From the NCBI RefSeq assembly GCF_900112345.1, contig NZ_FOLB01000006.1:1-64000 (forward strand): a stretch of 64,000 nucleotides of DNA, written 5' to 3'. Below, piece by piece: positions 44,883-53,600 of this stretch; the first letter of the stretch is position 1; the number at the start of each line of letters is the position of its first letter. This DNA comes from Nocardioides terrae. Lineage in GTDB: Bacteria > Actinomycetota > Actinomycetes > Propionibacteriales > Nocardioidaceae. The notes below the pieces were generated by a model, which had not been told where the DNA came from, searched no databases, and saw only the letters and a program-made list of their open reading frames with translations. The position numbers and the translations under genes were made by a program.

Positions 44883-46599
44883 CCTTGAGGCCCCGGATCG
44901 TCCGCAGCTGGACGTCGGGTCTCGAGCCGACCTCCGCGGCCACGAGCTGGTACTTGTACTCGAGGTACTTGTAGGACAGCGCCGCCGTCGCGGGATGGGC
45001 GACCTCGCGCACATGCAGCCCCTGGCCGAGCGACGCGTAGGCGAGCAGGCGCTCGACGACGTTCTCCAGCCGCTCGAAGGCACGGAGGGAGTCGTCCTCG
45101 GGATCCGCGAAGTCCTCGAAGCCCCAGTCGGCGGCGAGCAGGGGCCGCAGTGCCTGCGGCCGGGCGACGAACATGCCGCCGTACGGGGCGACGGGGGTGC
45201 GCTTGTCGAAGGGCACGTCGATACCGAGGTCGGCGGCCAGCGCCTTCGCGGCGAGCCGCGTGCCGCGCCAGCCGAAGCCCAACGTGGCGCGCGAGATGTG
45301 GACCGCGGGAGGGAAGACCATGCCGAGCGAGGGGTGTTCATCGAACAGGGCGGCGACGTTCGCGAAGTAGCCGCTGGAGCGGAGCAGGTTGTCGTGCAGC
45401 TGACGTTCCCAGAAGGCGGCTTGGAGGGCCCGCCCCTCGCTGGCGGCGCGGACCGTCCGGAGCCTGACGAGCAGGTCCACGTCGTCGCGGGCGATCACGT
45501 CGCGGCAGCCGACCAGAAGCGCGGCGACGTCCTCGCCCCGGCGAGTGCCGAGGACACGGATCTCGGCGTCGTAGGTCCGGTCCTCGACGGCGGCGGAGAC
45601 GATCTCGCCGGTCGCGTCGTCCGGCACGGTGAGGACGACCTGCGTCCCGGTCGGCAGCTGCTCCAGGCGTCCGAGCAGGCGGCGGGGGTCCGTGCCGGCG
45701 GCGACGTGACCGATCGCGACCACGCGGCTGGGCGCGGCGGCGGCCGGCGCCCGGTCGGACAGGATCTCCAGCAGGCCGAGGTTGGTCATCAGCACCCGCG
45801 GCTCGCTGGTGCGGGCGAGGTTGCGCAGAGCGATCTCGACCGGGTAGCCGCGCCGCTCCATCTCGTCGGCGATCTCGGTCGTGTCGATGCCGCGCTTGTC
45901 GAGGTAGAGCGGGTCGCTGAAGAACGAGCGGCGCTTGACGATCGGACAGCCGTCGGCCAAGAGCTCGACGGTGTTCTCGATGACCGGGTGGGAGGTCGGG
46001 TACCTCTCGGCCGGATATGCGACAGCGGCTTCGAAGCCGGCGTCCTTGAAGAACTGCGTGAAGCGCCCCTCGTGGCCGGTGATCGAGCTGACATAGCTGC
46101 TCGTCATGGGCAGGTCCCGCCAGTACCGGTGCCAGGTCTCGTGGCTGAACATCCGACGTCGCACGGCGATCCAGTGGGACTGGATGTGCTCCGGCAGCGG
46201 CTTGTCCGGAGCGGCCGGATGGACGGTGGCCGCGTGGTCGGTGATGCCCCAGAAGTCCACGTCGCGGGCTTCCATGTCGTCGAAGAGCGGTGCGAAGGAG
46301 CCGACGGGACCGAAGAACGTGTAGTTCATCAGCACGAGCTCGTCGTACTCCGCCAAACGCTGTCGCCCGAACCGGTCCAGCGACTCCTTGTAGGCCCAGA
46401 CGTCGAAGCCGACGTTCTCCCGGACCCAGATCGTGTCGACGAGGCCCTCGAGCCGCTCGCGCGAGGGACCGGACAGCGGGCCGTTCGAGACGAGGAAGAT
46501 GTGCTCAGCGTGGTCGCGGAGTGAGGCGAGCTTGTGGAGGACGAAGTCGTCGACGACGCCAGCTGGATCGAAGAACAGGTAGAAGACGACGCGACGCAC
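44863..46599 (-). CDS. RgpF-family protein, copy 2, with degenerate second half
   Basis: A 578-residue paralogue of the 40900 protein. The first half keeps the family motifs: NVGFDVWAYKESL, YDELVLMNYTFFGPVG, VDFWGITDHA and HIQSHWIAVRRRMF. In the second half the motifs are altered: VHIFYPEM becomes GHVAAGTD, NQGRDMAALL becomes TRRGEDVAALL, and RLHSKMSP becomes RLRTVRAAS. This suggests the second active domain has lost its role while the fold is kept (VPFDKRTPVAPYGGMFVARP and YKYLEYKYQ are shared). The GTG start lies 9 bases after the coiled-coil gene. Confidence 0.82.
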   Translation of the reverse strand: MRRVVFYLFFDPAGVVDDFVLHKLASLRDHAEHIFLVSNGPLSGPSRERLEGLVDTIWVRENVGFDVWAYKESLDRFGRQRLAEYDELVLMNYTFFGPVGSFAPLFDDMEARDVDFWGITDHAATVHPAAPDKPLPEHIQSHWIAVRRRMFSHETWHRYWRDLPMTSSYVSSITGHEGRFTQFFKDAGFEAAVAYPAERYPTSHPVIENTVELLADGCPIVKRRSFFSDPLYLDKRGIDTTEIADEMERRGYPVEIALRNLARTSEPRVLMTNLGLLEILSDRAPAAAAPSRVVAIGHVAAGTDPRRLLGRLEQLPTGTQVVLTVPDDATGEIVSAAVEDRTYDAEIRVLGTRRGEDVAALLVGCRDVIARDDVDLLVRLRTVRAASEGRALQAAFWERQLHDNLLRSSGYFANVAALFDEHPSLGMVFPPAVHISRATLGFGWRGTRLAAKALAADLGIDVPFDKRTPVAPYGGMFVARPQALRPLLAADWGFEDFADPEDDSLRAFERLENVVERLLAYASLGQGLHVREVAHPATAALSYKYLEYKYQLVAAEVGSRPDVQLRTIRGLKASAKKG

Positions 46600-46608
46600 C
46601 GGAAGACC

Positions 46609-46914
46609 CTATCGGCCGGAGTCCCGGCGACCCCGCTCCGGAGCCCCCTTGGCTTCGCCCCGCTTGACCAGTCGCGCGACGCCGCGGTCGGCCCGCCAGA
46701 GGTCGTCGGTCCGTCCGGCGAGGCGGCGCACCAGGCCGCGCATCTGCTCGACCGCCTTCAGCACCTTCCCCTGAGAGGTGTGCATCTCGTCCCGGAGGGC
46801 GATGATCTCGCCACGGAGCCGCCGGATCTCGGTGGTCAGCTCGAAATGGACCGCGTCGAAGTGTTCACGGGTCAGCTCGTCGCGGTCAGCGGCCTCGGAG
46901 TTCGGCGATGTCAC
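46609..46914 (-). CDS. Small coiled-coil protein upstream of RgpF copy 2
   Basis: I do not recognise a family. The 101-residue protein is strongly helical and charged, with a likely coiled coil from about residue 22 to 65 (LTTEIRRLRGEIIALRDEMH onward) and a very basic C-terminus. It has no signal peptide or membrane helix. GTG 46914 is supported by a TACGAT -10 box six bases upstream on this strand, a leaderless start. It is the first gene of a two-gene operon with the RgpF-like protein and may act as a scaffold for it; that is inference. Confidence 0.65.
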   Translation of the reverse strand: MTSPNSEAADRDELTREHFDAVHFELTTEIRRLRGEIIALRDEMHTSQGKVLKAVEQMRGLVRRLAGRTDDLWRADRGVARLVKRGEAKGAPERGRRDSGR

Positions 46915-46920
46915 CGTGAC

Positions 46921-46926
46921 ATCGTA
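46921..46926 (-). promoter_or_regulatory. -10 box of the coiled-coil/RgpF-2 operon (leaderless)
   Basis: The minus-strand hexamer is TACGAT, 6 bases before the GTG at 46914. The six intervening bases plus the start form the palindrome GTCACGGTGAC. Confidence 0.5.
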
Positions 46927-47007
46927 AAGGTGTGACGGGTCCCAGGCCCTTTTCCGGCTCCGCCCCGGCGCCGGCGGAGACGCATCGCCGCCACGCCTGC
47001 GTCGGTC

Positions 47008-47013
47008 TACAGT
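47008..47013 (+). promoter_or_regulatory. Probable -10 box of the methyltransferase gene
   Basis: TACAGT lies 30 bases before ATG 47044, implying a leader of about 23 bases. Confidence 0.4.
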
Positions 47014-47043
47014 GACGCCCGTGCAGACGACGGAAGTGTCGAG

Positions 47044-48135
47044 ATGAACAAGCGAGCACTCGGGGGCCAGGCGCAGCGCGAGCGGCGTGCGGCGCGGCGC
47101 GCGCAGTTCCTGGAGCTCTACGACTTCAGCCAAGGAACGGGGCTGGAGGTGGGCCCGCTCGACGCCGGGGTGGCCGACGAGACGATCGACGACGTCAGGT
47201 ACGTCGACGTCTTCGACCAGGACGGTATCCGCGACCACTACCGGGAAGACGCCAGCGTCGTGCTCGAGCTGGTGCCGCACATCGACTTCCCGCTGTACCT
47301 CGACGGCGAGGTCCGCACCCTCGCCGAGGCGGCAGCGCCCGGTGGGCCCTACGACTGGGTGATCGCCTCGCACGTGATCGAGCACGTCCCGGACCTCATC
47401 GGCTGGCTCAGGCAGCTGGCGGTGGTCACCGCGGACGGTGCGCGCCTGCTCCTCGCCGTGCCGGACCGCCGGTACTGCTTCGATCTCCATCGACCGCCGA
47501 CGACGGTCGGTCAGATCCTCACCGCGTACGAGGAGAAGCACACCGCTCCGAGCGTGCGCGCGGTCTACGACTTCTTCAGCTCGGTGGTCGGGGTCGACAC
47601 CGCAGCGCTGTGGCGGCAGCGGCGTCCCGCAGGTCGGGCATCGCGCATCCATGATCGGAGCTACACGATGCGGCAGGTGGAACGCGCGAGGGCCGGCGAG
47701 TACGTCGACTGTCACGTCTGGACCTTCACCCCGCAGGCGTTCGCCGAGCAGATCAAGGAGCTGCGCGGCCTCGGTCTCTGCGACTGGTATGTCGAGCGGC
47801 TCGAGCCGGTCATCGGCTCAGTGGAGTTCCTCGCGGTCCTGAGGCGGATCCCCGACGGCGCCGATCCGGCGGTCCCGCTGCCGGAGGTCGAGTCCGACGC
47901 GGACCTCCCCGACTGGTTGCTCGACACGTGGACCGCGCGGGAGCGGGCCCAGGTCCTACGACGGAAGGTGCGCGCGCTCAAGCAGCGCAACCGGGTGCTC
48001 GCCGACACGGTGGCTGACCTCGAGAGCTCAGCGCGGATGCGGGTCGGGACGGTGCTCGTGGCGCCCCTCTCCGGCTTGCGCCGACGCCTGCGGCGGCCTC
48101 ACGACCGTGAACGGGCGGGTGCCTCCAACGGATAG
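47044..48135 (+). CDS. SAM-dependent methyltransferase with C-terminal coiled coil
   Basis: The 363-residue protein has a class I methyltransferase-like core: GLEVGPLDAGVA (motif I region), RYVDVFDQDG, and YDWVIASHVIEHVPDLIGWLRQL, with the typical SHVIEH stretch, then ARLLLAVPDRRYCFD. A basic helical tail with coiled-coil character (about 295-360, ERAQVLRRKVRALKQRNRVL) follows. Such proteins often lie in polysaccharide clusters and methylate sugars. It is divergent from the coiled-coil/RgpF-2 operon. Substrate unknown. Confidence 0.78.
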   Translation: MNKRALGGQAQRERRAARRAQFLELYDFSQGTGLEVGPLDAGVADETIDDVRYVDVFDQDGIRDHYREDASVVLELVPHIDFPLYLDGEVRTLAEAAAPGGPYDWVIASHVIEHVPDLIGWLRQLAVVTADGARLLLAVPDRRYCFDLHRPPTTVGQILTAYEEKHTAPSVRAVYDFFSSVVGVDTAALWRQRRPAGRASRIHDRSYTMRQVERARAGEYVDCHVWTFTPQAFAEQIKELRGLGLCDWYVERLEPVIGSVEFLAVLRRIPDGADPAVPLPEVESDADLPDWLLDTWTARERAQVLRRKVRALKQRNRVLADTVADLESSARMRVGTVLVAPLSGLRRRLRRPHDRERAGASNG

Positions 48136-48168
48136 CCCTCGGGCAGCGCGCAGGCGAGCGGGACCGGA

Positions 48169-49383
48169 TCAGCGACCCTGCGTCGCCTCGTCCGCTCGGG
48201 GCACGGCACGGACGAGCTGGTCCTCGACGAAGACCTCCCGGCTGCAGAGCATCCCGACGATCGTCTGCGGGACGCAGACGGCGATGAGCACCCACAGGGG
48301 CCAGGTCCACCCGTCGGTCCGGTGGTGCAGGAGGCCGATCGCGAACGGGCCGACGCCGGCGATCAGGTAGCCCAGCGACTGGGTGACGCTCGAGAGGGCG
48401 GCGGTCCCGGCCGGCGTGCGGGAACGCATGTTGATCATCACCAGGACCAGCGGGAACGTGACCGCGCCCGTCCCGATCAGCAGCGCGGCGGGCACGGCGA
48501 GCCCGTGCGGGGCGATCAGCAGCGCGAGATAGCCGACGGGGTAGCAGAGCATGAAGAAGAGCAGGATGCTCCTCGGGCGGGCGCTGCGCGCCAGGGCGGC
48601 CGGCGCCCACAGGGAGAGCGGGATCGAGACCGCGGCGAGCAGCCCGACCAGCAGGCCCGCCTCGGCCGCGGAGAACCCGGCGTCCCGCCACAGCGTCGCG
48701 AACCATCCGAAGACGACGTACGCCTGGAGCGACTGCAGGCCGAAGAAGAAGATCATCGCGACGCCGATCGGCGTCCGGACCACCTCGAGGAAGCCGACGT
48801 TGTGCGGTCCGACGTCGACCGACTGGTCGTGCGCGACCATCGGCAGCCACGGGATCGCGGCGACAACCGCGACGAGCGCCCAGACACCGAGCCCCGTGCG
48901 CCAGCCGCCTCCGGCGTGGGAGACGGGGACGGTGAGCGTCAGCGCCAGCGTCAGGCCGACCGCGAGCAGCGTCGTGTAGAGCGCGGTCACCCGGCCGACC
49001 TGGTCAGGGAAGTGCAGCTTGACCAGCGAGGGGAGCAGCACGTTGGCGAGCGCCATGCCGGCGAGGGCGAGCATGGACAGGCCGAGGAAGACGACCTCGT
49101 CATCGGCCAGCGCCCTCGCGAACAGCCCGATGGCGACGGCGAAGAGGGCGAGCAGCGTCACCCGGTGGATGCCGAAGCGGCGCGCGAGGAGCGGCGCGAC
49201 GGACCCGAAGAGCGCGAACGCGAGGACCGGCAGCGAGGTGAGCAGGCCCGTCATCGTCGCCCCCATGTGGAGGCCGTGCTCGACCTCCTCGAGGACCGGC
49301 CCGACACTGACGGCGGTGGGCCGCAGGTTGACCGCCAGCAGCAGGATGGCGATGAGTACGACGGCTGACGAGCGGCGAGTCAC
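48169..49383 (-). CDS. MFS transporter, CynX/NimT family
   Basis: The 404-residue protein has about twelve hydrophobic segments. The start VVLIAILLLAVNLRPTAVSVGPVLEEV is the signature of the CynX/NimT (cyanate / 2-nitroimidazole) group. The N- and C-terminal halves each hold six helices. The GTG at 49383 lies 88 bases from the divergent TIGR03936 gene. The substrate cannot be inferred; family members export or import small anions and drugs. It is the last member of the insert that parts the radical SAM pair. Confidence 0.85.
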   Translation of the reverse strand: MTRRSSAVVLIAILLLAVNLRPTAVSVGPVLEEVEHGLHMGATMTGLLTSLPVLAFALFGSVAPLLARRFGIHRVTLLALFAVAIGLFARALADDEVVFLGLSMLALAGMALANVLLPSLVKLHFPDQVGRVTALYTTLLAVGLTLALTLTVPVSHAGGGWRTGLGVWALVAVVAAIPWLPMVAHDQSVDVGPHNVGFLEVVRTPIGVAMIFFFGLQSLQAYVVFGWFATLWRDAGFSAAEAGLLVGLLAAVSIPLSLWAPAALARSARPRSILLFFMLCYPVGYLALLIAPHGLAVPAALLIGTGAVTFPLVLVMINMRSRTPAGTAALSSVTQSLGYLIAGVGPFAIGLLHHRTDGWTWPLWVLIAVCVPQTIVGMLCSREVFVEDQLVRAVPRADEATQGR

Positions 49384-49459
49384 CCTCGAATCCTGCCACC
49401 GGGCCTCCCCGACGTGTCACTGGGTTCTTCCCGAATCGGCCGGGCCGGGAACCGACGCC

Positions 49460-49465
49460 TAGCCT
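49460..49465 (+). promoter_or_regulatory. -10 box of the TIGR03936 gene (leaderless)
   Basis: TAGCCT lies 6 bases before GTG 49472. The gene has its own promoter, as expected after separation from the radical SAM gene. Confidence 0.55.
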
Positions 49466-49471
49466 TTCCAT

Positions 49472-50191
49472 GTGCGACAGCAGCCCGAGCAGCAGGCCCC
49501 ACCCGTCCAGCGGCTGCGGATCCGCTACGCCAAGCGGGGCCGGCTGCGCTTCACCAGCCACCGCGACTTCTCGCGCGCCTTCGAGCGCGCGCTGGTCCGC
49601 GTGCGGTTGCCGATGGCCTACTCGAGCGGCTTCAACCCGCACCCGCGCATCTCCTACGCCGGTGCTGCTCCGACGGGGGCAGCCAGCGAGGCGGAGTACG
49701 TCGAGATCGGCCTGGCCGAGGTCGTCGACGCCGACGCGGTGAAGGCCGCGCTGGAGGAGGCCCTGCCCGACGGCCTCGACGTGCTCGAGGTCGTCGAGTC
49801 CCCGGGCGGCTCCCTGGCCGACCGGCTCGAGGCCAGCTCGTGGCTCATCGACCTGCAGGCGTCGTACGACGAGGCGGCCGGTGCGGTCGCCGCCTTCCTC
49901 GCCGCCGGCGAGGTGCTCGTGGAGCGGATGACGAAGAAGGGCCTGCGCCAGTTCGACGCCCGCGGTGCGGTGGTGTCGCTCGAGGCGGAGGCCAGCGGAT
50001 CGGGGAGCCGGCTGCGGCTTCTGCTGCGGCACGGGACGCCGGCGGTGCGCCCCGACGACGTGATCGCCGGCCTCACCGCGGCCGGCGGCCTCAAGGTCGG
50101 CCCCGAGCACGGTGGCCTCGCCCTCCTGACCCGCCTCGCGCAGGGCCCGTTCGACGAGGCGGCGGCGACGATCGGCGACCCGCTGCACTGA
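49472..50191 (+). CDS. Radical SAM-linked protein, TIGR03936 (DUF2344) family
   Basis: The usual partner of the TIGR03960 radical SAM enzyme. The 239 residues begin with the hallmark LRIRYAKRGRLRFTSHRDFSRAFERALVR and MAYSSGFNPHPRISYAGAAPTGAASEAEY. It may recognise the macromolecular substrate of its partner, and its position beside rne and ribosomal protein genes has suggested RNA or ribosome; this is unproven. It lies upstream of rne/rng as in other actinobacteria, but 9.8 kb from the radical SAM gene. The GTG is leaderless. Confidence 0.9.
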   Translation: MRQQPEQQAPPVQRLRIRYAKRGRLRFTSHRDFSRAFERALVRVRLPMAYSSGFNPHPRISYAGAAPTGAASEAEYVEIGLAEVVDADAVKAALEEALPDGLDVLEVVESPGGSLADRLEASSWLIDLQASYDEAAGAVAAFLAAGEVLVERMTKKGLRQFDARGAVVSLEAEASGSGSRLRLLLRHGTPAVRPDDVIAGLTAAGGLKVGPEHGGLALLTRLAQGPFDEAAATIGDPLH

Positions 50192-50643
50192 CCGACCGCG
50201 CCGACCCGTTGGGCACGCCGCCCGCGTGGCCCGAACACGCCGAGGGTCCGCCGCGCCACCCGCGCGCCCTTCGCGCCGTCGCGGGTTTCCGGTGTGTCGT
50301 GTGCGATACTCGGCCACGGTCGACCATGAGAGTCGGTGCGTGCACCGGCCGGTGATCGACTCGACGAATCATCCGTCGGACCGGGCTCCCACCCAAGGAG
50401 CGGCGGCCCGACACGATGGCGACACTCCTCGTGTCACGCCGCGACGCGGCTCGGTGGTCGGTGACAGCGACCATGCCGGGCGAGCGACCGCGGCAGGCGC
50501 GCGGCAGGTGCCGGCATCGACGCACACGCGGGACGAATCGCCGCCACTGACAAGCTTTTGCGTCGGTTGACGACCCGAGAAACGTGGTCGACCGACGTCG
50601 GACCTGCCCGCCGCGCACAGTGCGGCCGGCCGAGGAGCAGCAC
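50192..50643 (+). promoter_or_regulatory. Long leader region of rne/rng
   Basis: No convincing gene fills these 452 bases; the open frame at 50226-50570 is Arg/Ser/Pro-rich and looks non-coding. An extended -10 TGC-GATACT (50302-50310) would start transcription near 50317, giving a leader of about 325 bases. Long rne leaders occur in E. coli and mycobacteria, where the E. coli one mediates autoregulation. A second start from TTGACG (50568-50573) is possible but has no clear -10. Confidence 0.5.
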
Positions 50644-53600
50644 ATGGCTGACGAGCCCACCATCGACAACACCCAGAACGCGGCCGAGGCAGCGGGGGAC
50701 AACCCGGACGCTGCTGCGCGGCCCGCGAAGAAGGCCGCCGCGAGGAAGACCGCAGCGAAGAAGGCCGCTCCGGCCAAGAAGGCCACCGCCACCAAGCGGA
50801 CGGCCGCCAAGAAGGCCCCCGCGAAGACGGCGAGCGCCGAGGCCGGTGAGACCGGGGCGAGCGCGCCCGAGTCGGGCGAGACCGCGCCCGCCAAGCGGAC
50901 GACGGCCCGGCGCACCGCCAAGAAGGCCGCTGCGCCCGCCGCCGACGAGGCGCTGCCTCTCGACGCCGTGACGCCCGCTTCCTCGGAGACCACCGAGGGC
51001 AGTGAGACCGCAGAGCCGGCGAAGAAGACGGCCGCCAAGCGGACCGCGAAGAAGGCCGCGACCAGGTCCACCCCGCGCAAGACCGCAGCCAAGAAGGCCG
51101 CCGCTCCCGCGGAGGAGCCCGCCGGCGAGCCCGAGGCGCCCGCCGCTGGGGCCGGGGCAGAGGCAGAGGCGCCCGCGGCACCCGGCGTCCTCTTCCAGGC
51201 ACCCCAGGCGGCCCGCACGCCGCGCAAGCGCGCCGCCCGGAAGAAGGCTCCCGCCGCCGAGCCCGTCGAGCCGGTCGAGGAGCCCGCCGACGAGGAGCTC
51301 GTCGAGGAGGACCTGGAGGTCCCGGCGACCGACGAGGCGGCCGAGGCCGCCGTCGCGGACGTCGAGCTGGACGAGGACCAGGACCAGGACCAGGACCAGG
51401 ACTCCGACGAGTCGGAGGACGGTACGCCGTCGCGTCGCCGTCGCCGTCGCGGCGGCCGTCGTCGCCGCAAGTCCGGCGGCAACGAGGACGGCGCCGAGTC
51501 CACCGACTCCGACGACGAGGACTCCGACACCGCCGACGAGGCTGACGAGACCGACGAGTCCTCCGCCGAGGGCGGCTCGTCGCGGCGCCGCCGCCGGCGT
51601 CGTCGTACGAGCGACGAGGGCGACAACGGCGACAACCCGCCGAACACCGTCACCCGGGTGCGCGAGTCCAAGCCGCTCGAGCAGCAGATCACCGCCGTCT
51701 CCGGCTCGACCCGGCTCGAGGCCAAGAAGCAGCGCCGCCGCGAGGGCCGCGAGGCCGGCCGCCGCCGCGCCCCGATCGTGAGCGAGGCCGAGTTCCTGGC
51801 CCGTCGCGAGTCGGTCGAGCGGGTCATGGTCATCCGCCAGCGCGAGGACCTCATCCAGATCGGCGTGCTCGAGGACAAGGTCCTCGTCGAGCACTACGTC
51901 GCCCGCGAGTCCCAGACGTCACTGATCGGCAACATCTACCTCGGCAGGGTGCAGAACGTCCTGCCGTCGATGGAGGCCGCGTTCATCGACATCGGCAAGG
52001 GTCGCAACGCCGTGCTCTACGCCGGCGAGGTCAACTGGGCCGCGCTCGGCCACAAGGAGGGCCAGCAGCGCAAGATCGAGTCGGTCCTGTCCAGCGGCCA
52101 GACCGTCCTGGTCCAGGTCACCAAGGACCCCATCGGCCACAAGGGCGCCCGGCTCACGTCGCAGATCTCCCTCGCCGGCCGCTTCCTCGTCTACGTGCCC
52201 GACGGCACCACGAGCGGCATCTCGCGCAAGCTGCCCGACACCGAGCGCAACCGGCTCAAGTCGCTGCTCCGCGAGATCGTCCCGGACACGGCCGGCGTCA
52301 TCGTCCGCACGGCCGCCGAGGGCGCCAGCGAGGACGAGCTGACCCGCGACGTCGAGCGGCTCAAGGCCCGCTGGGAGGACATCGAGGCGAAGTCGAAGGG
52401 CAGCGCCCCGCAGCTCCTCTACGGCGAGCCGGACCTCACCCTCAAGGTCGTGCGCGACCTCTTCACCGAGGACTTCGCCAAGCTCGTCGTCCAGGGCGAC
52501 GAGGCTTGGGACACCGTCAAGTCGTACGTCGACCACGTGGCGCCCGACCTGTCCGATCGCGTCGAGAAGTACGACCCGGCCGGCGGCAAGGACCTGTTCG
52601 CGACCTACCGCGTCGAGGAGCAGATCGCCAAGGGCCTCGACCGCAAGGTCTGGCTGCCCTCCGGCGGCTCGCTCATCATCGACCGGACCGAGGCGATGAC
52701 CGTCGTCGACGTCAACACCGGCAAGTTCACCGGGTCGGGCGGCAACCTCGAGGAGACCGTCACCAAGAACAACCTGGAGGCGGCCGAGGAGATCGTCCGC
52801 CAGCTCCGGCTCCGCGACATCGGCGGCATCATCGTCGTCGACTTCATCGACATGGTGCTGGAGTCCAACCGCGACCTCGTCCTGCGTCGCCTGGTCGAGT
52901 GCCTGGGCCGTGACCGGACCCGCCACCAGGTCGCCGAGGTCACCTCGCTGGGCCTGGTCCAGATGACCCGCAAGCGGATCGGCACCGGCCTGGTCGAGGC
53001 CTTCTCCGAGACCTGCACCCACTGCCAGGGCCGGGGTGTGGTCATCCACGACCACCCCGTCGAGTCCGGCGGCTCCGGTGTGGTCGCTCCCGAGGAGAGC
53101 GGCGGTCGCCGCGGTCGCCGGCGTGGCGGTCGAGGCCGCACCAACGACGAGGAGGCCGCCGAGACCCCGAAGTCGGCCGTGCCGTCGCCGAAGGACATCG
53201 CCCAGATGCCGCGGCACGAGGCTGAGGACATTGCCGGTGAGCCCACCGAGGCGATCGACGGGACCGACGAGGACCAGGACGAGGACCAGGACGTCGCCCC
53301 GGCCATCCAGGCGCCGATCGGCACCGACGTCCAGGTGACCCCGCCGCCCGCGGCCCCCGAGCCGGAGACGCCCAAGGTCGTCACGCGGACCCGTTCGCGC
53401 CGCGGCGCCAGCCGTCCGGTCGTCTCGACCGGTGCGGGCACCATCGTCGAGGCCGCCGCGCCGGAGCCCGTCGCAGCACCCGTCGCAGCACCCGTCGCCG
53501 TCGCCGAGGCTCCCGAGCCGCCGAAGGTGGTCACCCGGACCCGCCGGGGAGCGAGCCGCACGGTGGTGCACACCGGCGCGGACGCCGTACCAGACTCCGA

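Noticed and set aside
44863..46599. Pseudogene call for RgpF copy 2
   Set aside because: The frame is intact over 578 codons with normal codon use and conserved C-terminal motifs; only specific motifs in the second half differ.
50226..50570. Possible small gene before rne
   Set aside because: Arg/Ser/Pro-rich translation without motifs or ribosome-binding site; better read as the rne leader.
51376..51399. CRISPR-like or regulatory repeat
   Set aside because: Four contiguous hexamers in frame coding for Asp-Gln, without spacers. No CRISPR array or cas gene is seen anywhere in the window.
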